This document shows positions 45,862 to 57,330 of a DNA stretch of 64,000 nucleotides, piece by piece. The stretch is from Flavobacterium fluvii (GTDB taxonomy: Bacteria; Bacteroidota; Bacteroidia; Flavobacteriales; Flavobacteriaceae). The stretch lies in contig NZ_FQWB01000008.1 of NCBI RefSeq assembly GCF_900129545.1, positions 1-64,000 of the forward strand, read 5' to 3'. The notes beneath the pieces were generated by a model, which was not told the DNA's origin, ran no database searches, and saw only the letters and a list, made by a program, of their open reading frames with translations. The position numbers and the translations under genes were made by a program. The first letter of the stretch is position 1. Each line of letters begins with the position of its first letter.

Positions 45862-48477
45862 ATGAAAAGAATATATCAGTTCGTGTTTGTGCTAAACTTT
45901 CTAGCATTAAACACTTTTGCACAGGAAAATTTAGCGTATAAAAACACAAATTTAACAACAGAACAACGTGTAAATGATCTTGTTTCCAGAATGACCATTG
46001 AGGAAAAGATCAGCCAATTGATGGATTCCTCGCCTGCCATCGAACGCCTTGGTGTGCCAGAATACAATTGGTGGAACGAATCCTTGCATGGTGTTGCCCG
46101 TGCCGGATATGCCACTGTTTTTCCGCAATCTATTTCAATCGCATCCTCATGGGATCGTCAATTAATTTTGGATGTTGCCAATGTTATTTCCAATGAAGCT
46201 CGTGCCAAACATCACGAATATTTGAGACGAGGACAACACGGTATGTATCAGGGATTGACTTTCTGGTCACCCAATGTCAATATTTTTCGTGATCCACGCT
46301 GGGGACGCGGACATGAAACCTATGGTGAAGATCCATATCTTACAAGTCAATTGGGACTTAATTATGTCAATGGTCTTCAAGGAACGGATGAGAAATATTT
46401 TAAAGTCATTGCTACAGCCAAACATTATGCTGTTCACTCGGGTCCAGAACCTTCACGTCACCTTTTCAATGCCGAAACCAGTGACATAGACCTTTACGAA
46501 ACCTATCTTCCTGCATTTCGCACCTTGGTAAAAGAAGGGCATGTTTATTCTGTAATGGGCGCTTACAACCGTTTTAGAGGTGAATCTGCCAGTTCTAGCC
46601 CATTTCTATTCAATATTCTTCGAAATGATTGGGGATTTAAGGGCTACATTGTATCCGACTGTGGTGCTGTAACGGATATTTGGAAATACCACAAAATTAC
46701 CAATGATGCTGCAACAGCTTCAGCTTTGGCCGTGAAAACAGGATTAGATTTGGAGTGTGGAAGCAGTTACAAATCATTAAAAGAAGCATTGGATCGCAAA
46801 TTGCTTACGGAAGCTGATATTGATATTACTATTAAACGTTTGTTTACAGCCCGCTTTAAATTAGGGATGTTTGATCCGGAGGAAATTGTGCCTTATGCCC
46901 AAATTCCTTATTCGGTAAACAACAATTCGGCTCACGACTATCTAGCTCGTGTCGCTTCACAAAAAAGTATTGTTCTTTTGAAAAATCAGAATAATACGCT
47001 TCCATTGTCCAAAAAAATAAAAACTGTTGCCGTAATAGGACCAAATGCCAATGATGTGCAGTCATTATGGGGAAACTACAGCGGTATTCCAAGTAATCCA
47101 ATTACCGTGCTAAAGGGAATTCAAAATAAATTAGAACCTTATGCCAAAGTAGTTTATGCAAAAGGCACAGATTTGGCTAAAGGTGTTCCCGAAATGAAAG
47201 TTATTCCGTCTATTTGTCTTCAAAATGAAAACGGATCACAAGGTCTGAAAGCAGAATATTTTGATAATAAGGAATGGGAAGGAAAACCGATTTTTACTCG
47301 CATAGATGATAATGTAGATTTTGATTGGGACATTAATACGCCAGACCCTCGCATGAAAATGGGCAACTATAGCGTGAAATGGACGGGTTACATTGTAGCA
47401 CCAAAAACAGGACTTTACAACATTTCTGAATGGTCGAAACCTTTTATGACTATCGAAATCGAAACCGGAAAAACATCGGGTGGAAAAAACAACCATCACC
47501 CTCGCATTCGTCCACAGAAAATGGAGTTAGAAGCCGGAAAAAAGTACAAAATAGTGGTAAAATACCAAAACACCTATGGCGATGCAATTGCACAACTTTT
47601 ATGGGCTGAACCACAAGAAGATGTTTTGAAACAAGCAGTTCAGGTTGCCAACGAAGCGGATACCGTGGTTTTGGTATTAGGTTTAAATGAACGTCTGGAA
47701 GGTGAAGAAATGAAAGTCGAAGCAGATGGTTTTGAAGGTGGAGATCGAACTAGCCTCAACTTGCCTTCCAATCAAGAAGAACTAATGAAAGCCATCGTTG
47801 CAACAGGAAAACCGGTCATCTTGGTTTTGATAAACGGAAGTGCGCTCTCCATAAATTGGGCCAATGATAATGTCCCCGCAATTCTAACTGCCGGATATCC
47901 CGGTCAGCAAGGTGGGAATGCTATTGCGGATGTTCTTTTTGGGGATTACAATCCTGCTGGACGATTACCAGTCACTTATTACAAATCGGTAGACCAACTT
48001 CCTGCTTTCGAAAACTATGACATGAAAGGTCGTACCTACCGTTATTTCGATAAAAAACCGCTTTATCCTTTTGGATTTGGTTTAAGCTATACAAAATTCA
48101 AATACAGTAATCTGCAAATTCCTGCCAATATCAATCCTGAAAAAGATTTTGAAGTATCGGTTGATATAACGAACATTGGTGACCGTGACGGAGACGAAGT
48201 AGCTGAGCTATACCTAAAAGATGAAAAAGCCACAACTCCACGTCCAATAGTGCAATTGGAAGGTTTTGAACGTGTTAACCTGAAAAAAGGAGAATCAAAA
48301 ACGGTTCGATTTAAACTTACTCCAAGACAATTGTCTTTAATCAATAAAAAAGGACAACGTGTTGTGGAGCCTGGATGGTTTACCATTTCAGTGGGAGGAA
48401 AACAGCCTGATGGTTCTGAAGATATCCAAAAAGGGCGATTCAATATAACTGGTAAAACAGTTTTATTGGAAAAATAG
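45862..48477 (+). CDS. GH3 family beta-glycosidase with inserted PA14 domain
   Basis: 871 residues. Signal peptide (ending LNTFAQ), then the GH3 TIM barrel with YNWWNESLHGVARAG and the nucleophile Asp266 in VSDCGAVTD, the second (alpha/beta)6 sandwich, and a PA14 domain inserted in it (GLKAEYFDNKEWEGKPIFTR to about base 47620). After the insert the sandwich resumes (LGLNERLEGEEMKVE). A fibronectin III-like C-terminal domain completes it (DVTNIGDRDGDEVAELY-like region). The subfamily resembles xylan 1,4-beta-xylosidases or beta-glucosidases; specificity is not certain. Probably periplasmic. A bidirectional terminator follows. Confidence 0.94.
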   Translation: MKRIYQFVFVLNFLALNTFAQENLAYKNTNLTTEQRVNDLVSRMTIEEKISQLMDSSPAIERLGVPEYNWWNESLHGVARAGYATVFPQSISIASSWDRQLILDVANVISNEARAKHHEYLRRGQHGMYQGLTFWSPNVNIFRDPRWGRGHETYGEDPYLTSQLGLNYVNGLQGTDEKYFKVIATAKHYAVHSGPEPSRHLFNAETSDIDLYETYLPAFRTLVKEGHVYSVMGAYNRFRGESASSSPFLFNILRNDWGFKGYIVSDCGAVTDIWKYHKITNDAATASALAVKTGLDLECGSSYKSLKEALDRKLLTEADIDITIKRLFTARFKLGMFDPEEIVPYAQIPYSVNNNSAHDYLARVASQKSIVLLKNQNNTLPLSKKIKTVAVIGPNANDVQSLWGNYSGIPSNPITVLKGIQNKLEPYAKVVYAKGTDLAKGVPEMKVIPSICLQNENGSQGLKAEYFDNKEWEGKPIFTRIDDNVDFDWDINTPDPRMKMGNYSVKWTGYIVAPKTGLYNISEWSKPFMTIEIETGKTSGGKNNHHPRIRPQKMELEAGKKYKIVVKYQNTYGDAIAQLLWAEPQEDVLKQAVQVANEADTVVLVLGLNERLEGEEMKVEADGFEGGDRTSLNLPSNQEELMKAIVATGKPVILVLINGSALSINWANDNVPAILTAGYPGQQGGNAIADVLFGDYNPAGRLPVTYYKSVDQLPAFENYDMKGRTYRYFDKKPLYPFGFGLSYTKFKYSNLQIPANINPEKDFEVSVDITNIGDRDGDEVAELYLKDEKATTPRPIVQLEGFERVNLKKGESKTVRFKLTPRQLSLINKKGQRVVEPGWFTISVGGKQPDGSEDIQKGRFNITGKTVLLEK

Positions 48478-48497
48478 TTTATAGTTGTTTTAATATA

Positions 48498-48535
48498 CAA
48501 GAAAGCCGGTTCAAAAAAATGAACCGGCTTTCTTG
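48498..48535. terminator. Bidirectional terminator between the GH3 gene and icd
   Basis: A perfect 16-bp stem (48498-48513 with 48520-48535) with an A6 loop between convergent genes. Confidence 0.88.
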
Positions 48536-48560
48536 TTTAATATAAATTGTAAAAATCGGT

Positions 48561-50816
<2,256 letters not shown>

Positions 50817-50819
50817 TTA

Positions 50820-50827
50820 CAAATGTA
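50820..50827 (-). promoter_or_regulatory. -7 box of icd
   Basis: TACATTTG on the minus strand, 37 bases before the icd ATG. The nearest TTG upstream is at only 14 bases, shorter than the usual spacing. Confidence 0.42.
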
Positions 50828-51022
50828 ATAAAACGTTTTCGCAAAAGAGAAAAGGTTTTAATTAAGTTTGATTTATCCTTAAAAATTATGAAATTATTAT
50901 TATTTAATTTGCTAAAAGAGAATTGTTTAAAATAGGCTTCGTTTTTTATCGAAATGAAAATGCAAGCTATTAAATCAAAAGAAGATATAAATTTTTTTAT
51001 AACAAAAGGATGGTTTTTATCC

Positions 51023-51053
51023 AAAAAAAAGTCCCGAAATTATCGGGACTTTT
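51023..51053 (-). terminator. Terminator of rplS
   Basis: A perfect 11-bp stem (51027-51037 with 51043-51053) followed by T-rich sequence on the minus strand, 20 bases after the rplS stop. Confidence 0.9.
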
Positions 51054-51072
51054 ATGACAAGAAGTTATTTGA

Positions 51073-51423
51073 CTATCTTCTTTTATCTCTAATCTTGGCT
51101 TTTTTACCAGTAAGTTCTCTGAAGTAGAAAATTCTAGCTCTACGAACATGACCTTTTTTGTTGATTTCAATTTTTTGCAAAGCTGGCAAGTTAACTGGGA
51201 AGATACGCTCTACACCAACTGAACCTGACATTTTACGAATAGTGAAAGTTTCCGTGTTTCCAGAACCTCTTCTTTGAATAACAACACCTTTAAAAAACTG
51301 TGTTCTTGTTTTTTCACCCTCTTTAATTTCGTAGAAAACCGTGATTGTGTCTCCAGCTCCGAATACAGGGAAATCTTTTCTTGTTACGAATTCGTCTTGA
51401 ACGAATTTCAATAAATCTGCCAT
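51073..51423 (-). CDS. rplS: 50S ribosomal protein L19
   Basis: 116 residues of the ribosomal large-subunit protein L19, which lies at the 30S/50S interface. Seen: FVQDEFVTRKDFPVFGAGDT, RTQFFKGVVIQRRGSG, the family signature SGSVGVERIFPVNLPALQKIE and the basic C-terminus RRARIFYFRELTGKKAKIRDKRR in two parts. As in many bacteria, it lies downstream of trmD on the same strand, here with a 258-base gap holding its own promoter and a heptamer repeat array. Confidence 0.98.
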   Translation of the reverse strand: MADLLKFVQDEFVTRKDFPVFGAGDTITVFYEIKEGEKTRTQFFKGVVIQRRGSGNTETFTIRKMSGSVGVERIFPVNLPALQKIEINKKGHVRRARIFYFRELTGKKAKIRDKRR

Positions 51424-51496
51424 TTTATTTTTTATTTTATGGTTTTAAAAAGAGCAACATTCACGGATTTCGCCAGAGGTTGGTCTAATGAGGGTG

Positions 51497-51526
51497 CAAA
51501 ATTACATCTTTTTTGGTAATTTACAA
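51497..51526 (-). promoter_or_regulatory. Strong promoter of rplS (TTTG-N19-TAATTTTG)
   Basis: On the minus strand, TTG (51524-51526, preceded by another T), a 19-base spacer and TAATTTTG (51497-51504). This is the best match in the window to the Flavobacterium consensus, about 75 bases before the rplS ATG. Confidence 0.65.
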
Positions 51527-51541
51527 ACTTTATTTTTAAGT

Positions 51542-51681
51542 ATTCAGAGTTCAGATTCCAGTGTTCAGATTTCAGAAGGCAGATTTCAGATTTCAGAAAT
51601 TTAGATTTCAGATATCAAACTTTCCTGTCTATTCCAACACTGCAAACTGCCACCTGAAATCTACCACCTGCAATCTGCAAA
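51542..51681. repeat. Inverted heptamer repeat array (locus C)
   Basis: The left arm (51542-51618) is a run of TTCAGAT / TTCAGAA / GGCAGAT units. The right arm (51649-51681) carries the same type of unit in reverse (for example TGCAAAC, TGCCACC, TGAAATC) and abuts the trmD stop codon. Confidence 0.72.
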
Positions 51682-52359
51682 CTATTCCCCCAGTAAATCT
51701 GGTCGTCTATTCTTGGTATGTTCATACGCCATGTCTTCCCGCCATTTATCTATTTTGGCAAAATTTCCACTGGTTAAAACTTCAGGAACTTTCCAACCTT
51801 TGTAATCTGCAGGACGTGTATATATGGGGCCAGACAATAAATTGTCCTGAAAACTATCCGTCAATGCCGAAGTTTCGTCGCTCAAAACTCCTGGAATCAA
51901 TCGGATTAATGCGTCGCACAACACCAAAGCACCCAATTCTCCGCCAGACAAAACATAATCGCCAATAGAGATTTCTTTGGTGATAAAATGGTCACGTACC
52001 CGTTGATCCACACCTTTATAATGACCGCAAAGAATAATGATGTTTTGACACATCGACATCGTGTTGGCCATTTTTTGGTTCAACGTTTCCCCGTCAGGCG
52101 ACATGTAAATGACTTCGTCGTAAGTTCTTTCGCTTTTCAAATGCGAAATGCAATCGTCAATAGGCTGAATATTCATTACCATACCGGCACCACCACCATA
52201 CGGATAATCATCCACACTTTTTTGTTTGTTGGTCGTATAGTCTCTTAGATTATGAAAATGAACTTCCACAATCCCTTTGTCGATGGCACGTTTCATCATC
52301 GAAGCCTCAAACGGACTTCGCAATAATTCAGGTAAAACGGTAATAATATCTATGCGCAT
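51682..52359 (-). CDS. trmD: tRNA (guanine-37-N1)-methyltransferase TrmD
   Basis: 225 residues, a SPOUT-class knotted methyltransferase that makes m1G37 in tRNAs and prevents frameshifting. Seen: [26 protein letters not shown], the SAM-binding knot ([16 protein letters not shown], then [17 protein letters not shown]) and [20 protein letters not shown]. The ATG at 52359 is the family start; the frame extends 17 codons upstream but includes the promoter. Confidence 0.97.
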   Translation of the reverse strand: MRIDIITVLPELLRSPFEASMMKRAIDKGIVEVHFHNLRDYTTNKQKSVDDYPYGGGAGMVMNIQPIDDCISHLKSERTYDEVIYMSPDGETLNQKMANTMSMCQNIIILCGHYKGVDQRVRDHFITKEISIGDYVLSGGELGALVLCDALIRLIPGVLSDETSALTDSFQDNLLSGPIYTRPADYKGWKVPEVLTSGNFAKIDKWREDMAYEHTKNRRPDLLGE

Positions 52360-52378
52360 TTTTTTATTTTCTAGGTTG

Positions 52379-52410
52379 CAAATGTACAAAGTTATTTGGG
52401 CAATAGCCAA
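52379..52410 (-). promoter_or_regulatory. Promoter of trmD (TTG-N21-TACATTTG)
   Basis: On the minus strand, TTG (52408-52410), a 21-base spacer and TACATTTG (52379-52386), 20 bases before the trmD ATG. Confidence 0.55.
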
Positions 52411-52507
52411 TGATAGAATTCAACCAGGATTATTTTTGGCTATTGGTTTGTTATATTAAAGTGGTTTGGTAAAAAAGATTGTTATAAATTTTGTGGTGAC
52501 ATCGTTT

Positions 52508-52535
52508 TTGGCTTCCTTTATTATTACTACTTTTA
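52508..52535 (+). promoter_or_regulatory. Promoter of the first M3 peptidase gene
   Basis: TTG (52508-52510), a 17-base spacer and TACTTTTA (52528-52535, one mismatch to TANNTTTG). The -7 segment is repeated before the second M3 gene at 55019-55026. Confidence 0.45.
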
Positions 52536-52557
52536 TGGGCTAAAAAACAAATTCATT

Positions 52558-54687
52558 ATGCAAATTTTCTCAAAAATAGCCGTGGCAAGTTCCGTTTTTT
52601 TGTTTACCGCATTACAAACACAAACACTCAACGCCCAAGACAATTCCATAAAAATGACAAATCCACTGTTGCAAAAAAGCAAGCTGCAATACCAGGCACC
52701 GCCTTTTAATTTAATAAAAGACGAGCATTTCAAACCGGCATTCGAATATGGTTTGAAAATCCACGACCAAGAAATCGACAAAATTGCCAACAATCCTGCC
52801 AAGCCAACTTTTGAAAACACGGTATTGGCATTGGAATTAAGCGGAGTTGATTTGGGCAGGGCCACGGGAATTTTTTACAACTTGACCGGGTCGAACACCA
52901 ATCCAACCTTGCAGGCCATTGAAGCGGAATATGCTCCAAAATTTTCAGCCCACAGTGATAAAATGTATTTAAATAGCAGGCTTTATAATAGAATCAAGGC
53001 ATTGGACTTGAAATCTTTGAAAGGGGAAAATAAAAGGTTGACCGAATATTATTTGCAACAATTTGAATTGGCTGGTGCCAATTTGTCTCCTGCGGATAAA
53101 GAAAAAATGAAAAAGATCAATGAAGAGTTGGCGAGTTTAAGCACTTCATTTAACAGTAAATTGTTGATTGCCCGAAAAAATGGAGCTGTTGTATTTGACA
53201 ACGTTAGCGATTTGGATGGTTTAAGCGCCAATGATATTGCAGCTGCAAAAACCAAAGCCACCGAAGCCGGACAAGACGGGAAATACTTGATTTCTTTATT
53301 GAACACGACACAACAACCTTTGTTTCCTTATCTTAAAAACAGGGCAACCAGAGAAAAAATATACAAGTCCTCTTGGTATCGTTCCGAGAAAGGCGACGAT
53401 GGCGATACCAGAGAAATATTGGAAAAAACCGCCAAATTACGTTTGCAGAAAGCCAAATTGATGGCCAAGAAAAGTTTTGCCGAATGGAAACTTCAAAACC
53501 AAATGGCAAAAACTCCTGCACCGGCAATGGATTTATTGGCAAAAATTGCTGCACCGGCCGTGGCAAGAGCCAAAGTGGAAGCCAAAGAAATTCAAGACCT
53601 GATTGATTCCCAATATGGAGGTTTCAAGTTGGAGCCTTGGGATTGGGATTTTTATTCCGAGCAAGTTCGCAAAAAGAAATACGATTTGGACGAAAGCGAA
53701 ATAAAACCTTATTTCGAATTGACCACTGTTTTGGAAAAAGGAGTGTTTTTTGCCGCCAAACAAATGTATGGCATCACGTTCAAGGAACGACAAGATTTGC
53801 CGGTCTATCATCCAGACGTGAAAGTGTATGAAGTATTCGACCAAGACGGAAAATCAATAGCCATCTATTATCTGGATTTTTACACCAGAAACAACAAAAA
53901 AGGAGGAGCCTGGAAAAGCAATTTTGTGAGCCAATCCCATTATTTAAAACAAAATCCGGTTATTGTCAACGTGTATAATTTTTCGAAACCGGCAGATGGA
54001 AATCCATCATTGATCAGTTCTGATGATGTGAAAACAATGTTTCACGAATTTGGACACACCTTGCACGGTTTGTTTGCCAACCAACAATATACCACACTTT
54101 CCGGCACGGCGGTACCAAGAGATTTTGTGGAGTTCCCGTCCCAAATCAATGAACACGCAAGATTTGATCCGGTAGTTTTACAGAATTATGCCGTTCATTA
54201 CCAAACCAAACAGCCTATTCCGCAAGAGTTGATCGATAAAATTAAAAAGTCCGAGAATTTCAATAAAGGATATGAAGTGACGGAACTTTTGGCGGCTTCA
54301 GTTGTGGACATGGCTTGGCATACCGTGGAAAATGAATCGGAATTTAAACCAACGTTGGAATTTGAGAAAGAAGCCTTGAAAAAATACGGTTTGTTGGTGG
54401 ACCAAGTTCCACCAAGATACCACACACCTTATTTTGCCCACGTTTGGGGAGGTGGATATTCGGCAGGATATTATGCTTACACTTGGTCCAAAACCTTGGA
54501 TTACAATGTTTATGATTGGATGATGGCAAACGGAGGAATGACCAGAGCCAATTGCGACCGATTCCGGAAATACATTCTATCCGTTGGGAACAGCGTTGAT
54601 TTGAACAAAGCTTTCAAGGAATTTATTGGCCACGACATGCAAATAGAACCGTATTTGAAAAACGCGGGACTGACAGGAAAAGAATAA
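52558..54687 (+). CDS. dcp: M3 family metallopeptidase (peptidyl-dipeptidase Dcp-like), copy 1
   Basis: 709 residues. A signal peptide (IAVASSVFLFTALQTQTLNA) places it outside the cytoplasm. The M3 zinc site is HEFGH at residues 496-500 in TMFHEFGHTLHGLF, with the third ligand Glu expected in EFPSQINEH. The substrate loop is WGGGYSAGYYAYTWSK. Dcp enzymes remove C-terminal dipeptides from short peptides. It has a close tandem copy downstream, with similar promoter-proximal and terminator sequences. The Dcp assignment within the M3 family is inferred from the substrate loop. Confidence 0.93.
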   Translation: MQIFSKIAVASSVFLFTALQTQTLNAQDNSIKMTNPLLQKSKLQYQAPPFNLIKDEHFKPAFEYGLKIHDQEIDKIANNPAKPTFENTVLALELSGVDLGRATGIFYNLTGSNTNPTLQAIEAEYAPKFSAHSDKMYLNSRLYNRIKALDLKSLKGENKRLTEYYLQQFELAGANLSPADKEKMKKINEELASLSTSFNSKLLIARKNGAVVFDNVSDLDGLSANDIAAAKTKATEAGQDGKYLISLLNTTQQPLFPYLKNRATREKIYKSSWYRSEKGDDGDTREILEKTAKLRLQKAKLMAKKSFAEWKLQNQMAKTPAPAMDLLAKIAAPAVARAKVEAKEIQDLIDSQYGGFKLEPWDWDFYSEQVRKKKYDLDESEIKPYFELTTVLEKGVFFAAKQMYGITFKERQDLPVYHPDVKVYEVFDQDGKSIAIYYLDFYTRNNKKGGAWKSNFVSQSHYLKQNPVIVNVYNFSKPADGNPSLISSDDVKTMFHEFGHTLHGLFANQQYTTLSGTAVPRDFVEFPSQINEHARFDPVVLQNYAVHYQTKQPIPQELIDKIKKSENFNKGYEVTELLAASVVDMAWHTVENESEFKPTLEFEKEALKKYGLLVDQVPPRYHTPYFAHVWGGGYSAGYYAYTWSKTLDYNVYDWMMANGGMTRANCDRFRKYILSVGNSVDLNKAFKEFIGHDMQIEPYLKNAGLTGKE

Positions 54688-54703
54688 TTTCTTCATAATT
54701 TAT

Positions 54704-54737
54704 AAAAATGGCATCTCTAAAGGATGTCATTTTTTTT
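54704..54737 (+). terminator. Terminator of M3 peptidase copy 1
   Basis: A 12-bp stem with one G-T pair (54704-54715 with 54723-54734) and a T-run. The same hairpin follows copy 2. Confidence 0.85.
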
Positions 54738-54809
54738 ATGCCATTTCTGATTTTTTGATAATCCATTTTTAACAAGAAGGCGGGGCAATCACTTTAAAAA
54801 AAAGAAAAG

Positions 54810-54942
54810 TAGCCACGAATTTCACGAATGAACACGAAGAGTAAATTGTAAAATTCCACAAATTCATATTACTGGTAAAATTCGTGATAATTCAATTTTA
54901 ATAATCAATACAATTTGTGCAAATTTGTGGAATTTGTGGCTA
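54810..54942. repeat. Inverted CACGAATTT-type 9-mer arrays
   Basis: The left arm 54810-54839 starts TAGCCACGAATTTCACGAAT. The right arm 54912-54942 carries the similar units TTTGTGGAA in reverse and ends GTGGCTA. The arms are imperfect reverse complements about 70 bases apart. Confidence 0.72.
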
Positions 54943-55050
54943 AAAAAAAACGAATGCCCTGGCAAGAAAGATATCCTGATTTTATTCTCGTCATAGTTTA
55001 GGGTTTTTCTTTTTTCACTACTTTTATGGACTAAAAAAAACAATTTCATT

Positions 55051-57183
55051 ATGCAAATTTTCTCAAAAATTATTGTGGCAAGTTCTGTTTTTTTGTTTGC
55101 ATCCCTGCAAACCCAAACAGTTTCCGCACAAAACAATTCCGTAAAAATGACAAATCCACTGTTGCAAAAAAGCAAGCTGCAATACCAAGCGCCTCTTTTT
55201 GATTTAATAAAAGACGAGCATTATAAACCGGCATTTGATTACGGTTTGAAAATCCACGATCAAGAAATCGATAAAATAGCGAACAATCCGGCCAAACCTA
55301 CTTTCCAAAACACCGTATTGGCATTGGAATTAAGCGGAGTCGATTTGAACAGGGCTGCAAGAATATTTGGCAATTTGGCAATATCAAACACCAATCCAAC
55401 CTTGCAGGCCATTGAAGCGGAATATGCTCCAATATTTTCTGCCCACAGTGATAAAATGTTGTTGAACAGCAAATTGTATAAACGCATCAAGGCATTGGAC
55501 TTGAAAACTTTGAAAGGTGAAGACAAACGATTGACGGAATATTATTTGCAGCAATTTGAATTGGCCGGTGCCAATTTGTCTCCTGCGGATAAAGAAAAAA
55601 TGAAAAAAATCAATGGAGAGTTGGCCAGTTTAGGCACGCAGTTTAACAGCAAATTGCTGACTGCCCGAAAAAATGGCGCCGTTATATTTGACGATGTAAA
55701 AGACTTGGATGGTTTGAGTTCCGATGAAATTGCAGCGGCAAAGACCAAAGCCACCGAAGCCGGACAAGACGGTAAATACTTGATTCCTTTATTGAACACG
55801 ACACAGCAACCTTTGTTGGCAAGCCTTAAAAACAGGGCAACAAGAGAAAGATTATTCAAGGCAGCTTGGTATCGTGCAGAGAAAGGCGATGATGGAGATA
55901 CGCGAGCAACATTGGAAAAAACCGCCAAATTACGTTTGCAGAAAGCCAAATTGATGGGCAAGAAAAGTTTTGCCGAATGGAAATTGCAGGACCAAATGGC
56001 AAAAACACCGGCTCCGGCAATGGATTTGTTGGCAAAAATAGCAGCTCCTGCCGTGGCACAAGCCAAGGTTGAAGCCAAAGAAATTCAAGACTTGATTGAT
56101 GCCCAAAAAGGAGGCTTCAAGTTGGAACCTTGGGATTGGGATTTTTATTCCGAACAAGTGCGTAAAGCTAAATATGATTTGGACCAAAGCCAAATCAAAC
56201 CGTATTTCGAATTGACCACAGTCTTGGAAAAAGGGGTGTTTTTTGCCGCCAAACAAATGTACGGCATCACGTTCAAGGAGCGAAATGATTTGCCAGTCTA
56301 TCATCCAGACGTGAAAGTGTATGAAGTGTTCGACCAAGACGGAAAATCAATAAGCATTTATTATTTGGATTTTTATACCAGGGACAACAAAAAAGGAGGA
56401 GCCTGGATGGATAATTTTGTGAACCAGACCCATTATTTGAAGCAAAAACCGGTTATTGTCAACGTGTATAATTTCTCGAAACCGGCAGATGGAAAACCAT
56501 CATTGATTAGTTCAGATGACGTGAAAACCATGTTTCACGAATTCGGACACACCTTGCACGGTTTGTTTGCCAACCAGCAATACGTTTCTATTTCCGGTAC
56601 TTCCGTGCCAAGAGATTTCGTGGAGTTTCCGTCCCAAATCAATGAGCACGCGGCATTGGATCCAACGGTTTTAAAAAGTTATGCTGTTCATTACCAAACC
56701 AAACAACCCATTCCGCAAGAGTTGGTTGACAAGATCAAAAAAGCGGAAACCTTCAATAAAGGCTACGAAGTAACCGAGATTTTGGCTGCTTCGACGGTGG
56801 ACATGGCTTGGCATACCGTAGAAAATGAAGCCGATTTTAAACCAACGTTGGAATTCGAAAAAGCGGCTTTGCAAAAATACGGTTTGTTGGTTAGCGAAGT
56901 GCCGCCAAGATACCATTCGCCTTATTTTCAACACATCTGGGGTGGCGACGGCTACTCGGCGGGATATTATGCCTACACTTGGTCCAAAACCTTGGATTAC
57001 AATGTTTACGACTGGATGATGGCCAACGGTGGAATGACGAAAGCCAATTGCGACCGATTCCGTAAATACATTCTATCCGTTGGGAACAGCGTCGATTTGA
57101 ACAAAGCCTTCAAGGAATTTATAGGTCACGACATGCAAATTGAGCCTTATTTGAAAAACACGGGACTCACGGGAAAACAATAA
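55051..57183 (+). CDS. dcp: M3 family metallopeptidase (peptidyl-dipeptidase Dcp-like), copy 2
   Basis: 710 residues, aligned with copy 1 over its whole length with most positions the same. Signal peptide ending TVSAQ; zinc site HEFGH again at residues 496-500. It differs from copy 1 by one inserted codon: the substrate loop reads WGGDGYSAGYY instead of WGGGYSAGYY. Other changes are scattered, mostly conservative. The leader, -7 segment and terminator are also duplicated, so it can be expressed on its own. Function as for copy 1; whether the loop insertion changes specificity is unknown. Confidence 0.93.
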   Translation: MQIFSKIIVASSVFLFASLQTQTVSAQNNSVKMTNPLLQKSKLQYQAPLFDLIKDEHYKPAFDYGLKIHDQEIDKIANNPAKPTFQNTVLALELSGVDLNRAARIFGNLAISNTNPTLQAIEAEYAPIFSAHSDKMLLNSKLYKRIKALDLKTLKGEDKRLTEYYLQQFELAGANLSPADKEKMKKINGELASLGTQFNSKLLTARKNGAVIFDDVKDLDGLSSDEIAAAKTKATEAGQDGKYLIPLLNTTQQPLLASLKNRATRERLFKAAWYRAEKGDDGDTRATLEKTAKLRLQKAKLMGKKSFAEWKLQDQMAKTPAPAMDLLAKIAAPAVAQAKVEAKEIQDLIDAQKGGFKLEPWDWDFYSEQVRKAKYDLDQSQIKPYFELTTVLEKGVFFAAKQMYGITFKERNDLPVYHPDVKVYEVFDQDGKSISIYYLDFYTRDNKKGGAWMDNFVNQTHYLKQKPVIVNVYNFSKPADGKPSLISSDDVKTMFHEFGHTLHGLFANQQYVSISGTSVPRDFVEFPSQINEHAALDPTVLKSYAVHYQTKQPIPQELVDKIKKAETFNKGYEVTEILAASTVDMAWHTVENEADFKPTLEFEKAALQKYGLLVSEVPPRYHSPYFQHIWGGDGYSAGYYAYTWSKTLDYNVYDWMMANGGMTKANCDRFRKYILSVGNSVDLNKAFKEFIGHDMQIEPYLKNTGLTGKQ

Positions 57184-57201
57184 CTCCTGAATACTATTTA
57201 T

Positions 57202-57241
57202 AAAATGGCATCTCTCAAGGATGTCATTTTTTTTTTTTTTT
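57202..57241 (+). terminator. Terminator of M3 peptidase copy 2
   Basis: An 11-bp stem with one G-T pair (57202-57212 with 57220-57230) followed by a run of about 15 T. Confidence 0.88.
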
Positions 57242-57242
57242 G

Positions 57243-57330
57243 GAGCCAGTCCAGCTTTTCGCTATATCTTTCCTTGCTTAAAGAAAGCAAGGAAAGGATG
57301 CCGCTTCAATCTGGGCTAGGGGATTGAACC
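57243..57330. repeat. Structured palindromic intergenic element
   Basis: The core is a perfect 12-bp stem (57268-57279 with 57285-57296, loop of 5). An outer 7-bp stem pairs AGTCCAG (57248-57254) with CTGGGCT (57311-57317, one G-T). G/C content is above that of its surroundings. It follows the peptidase terminator and could be a dispersed repeat or a structured RNA. Confidence 0.6.

Larger units (their letters stand above)
54688..55050. other. Spacer between the tandem M3 genes
   Basis: Holds the copy 1 terminator, an inverted pair of 9-mer arrays (54810-54942) and the copy 2 leader. No gene is seen. Confidence 0.6.
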
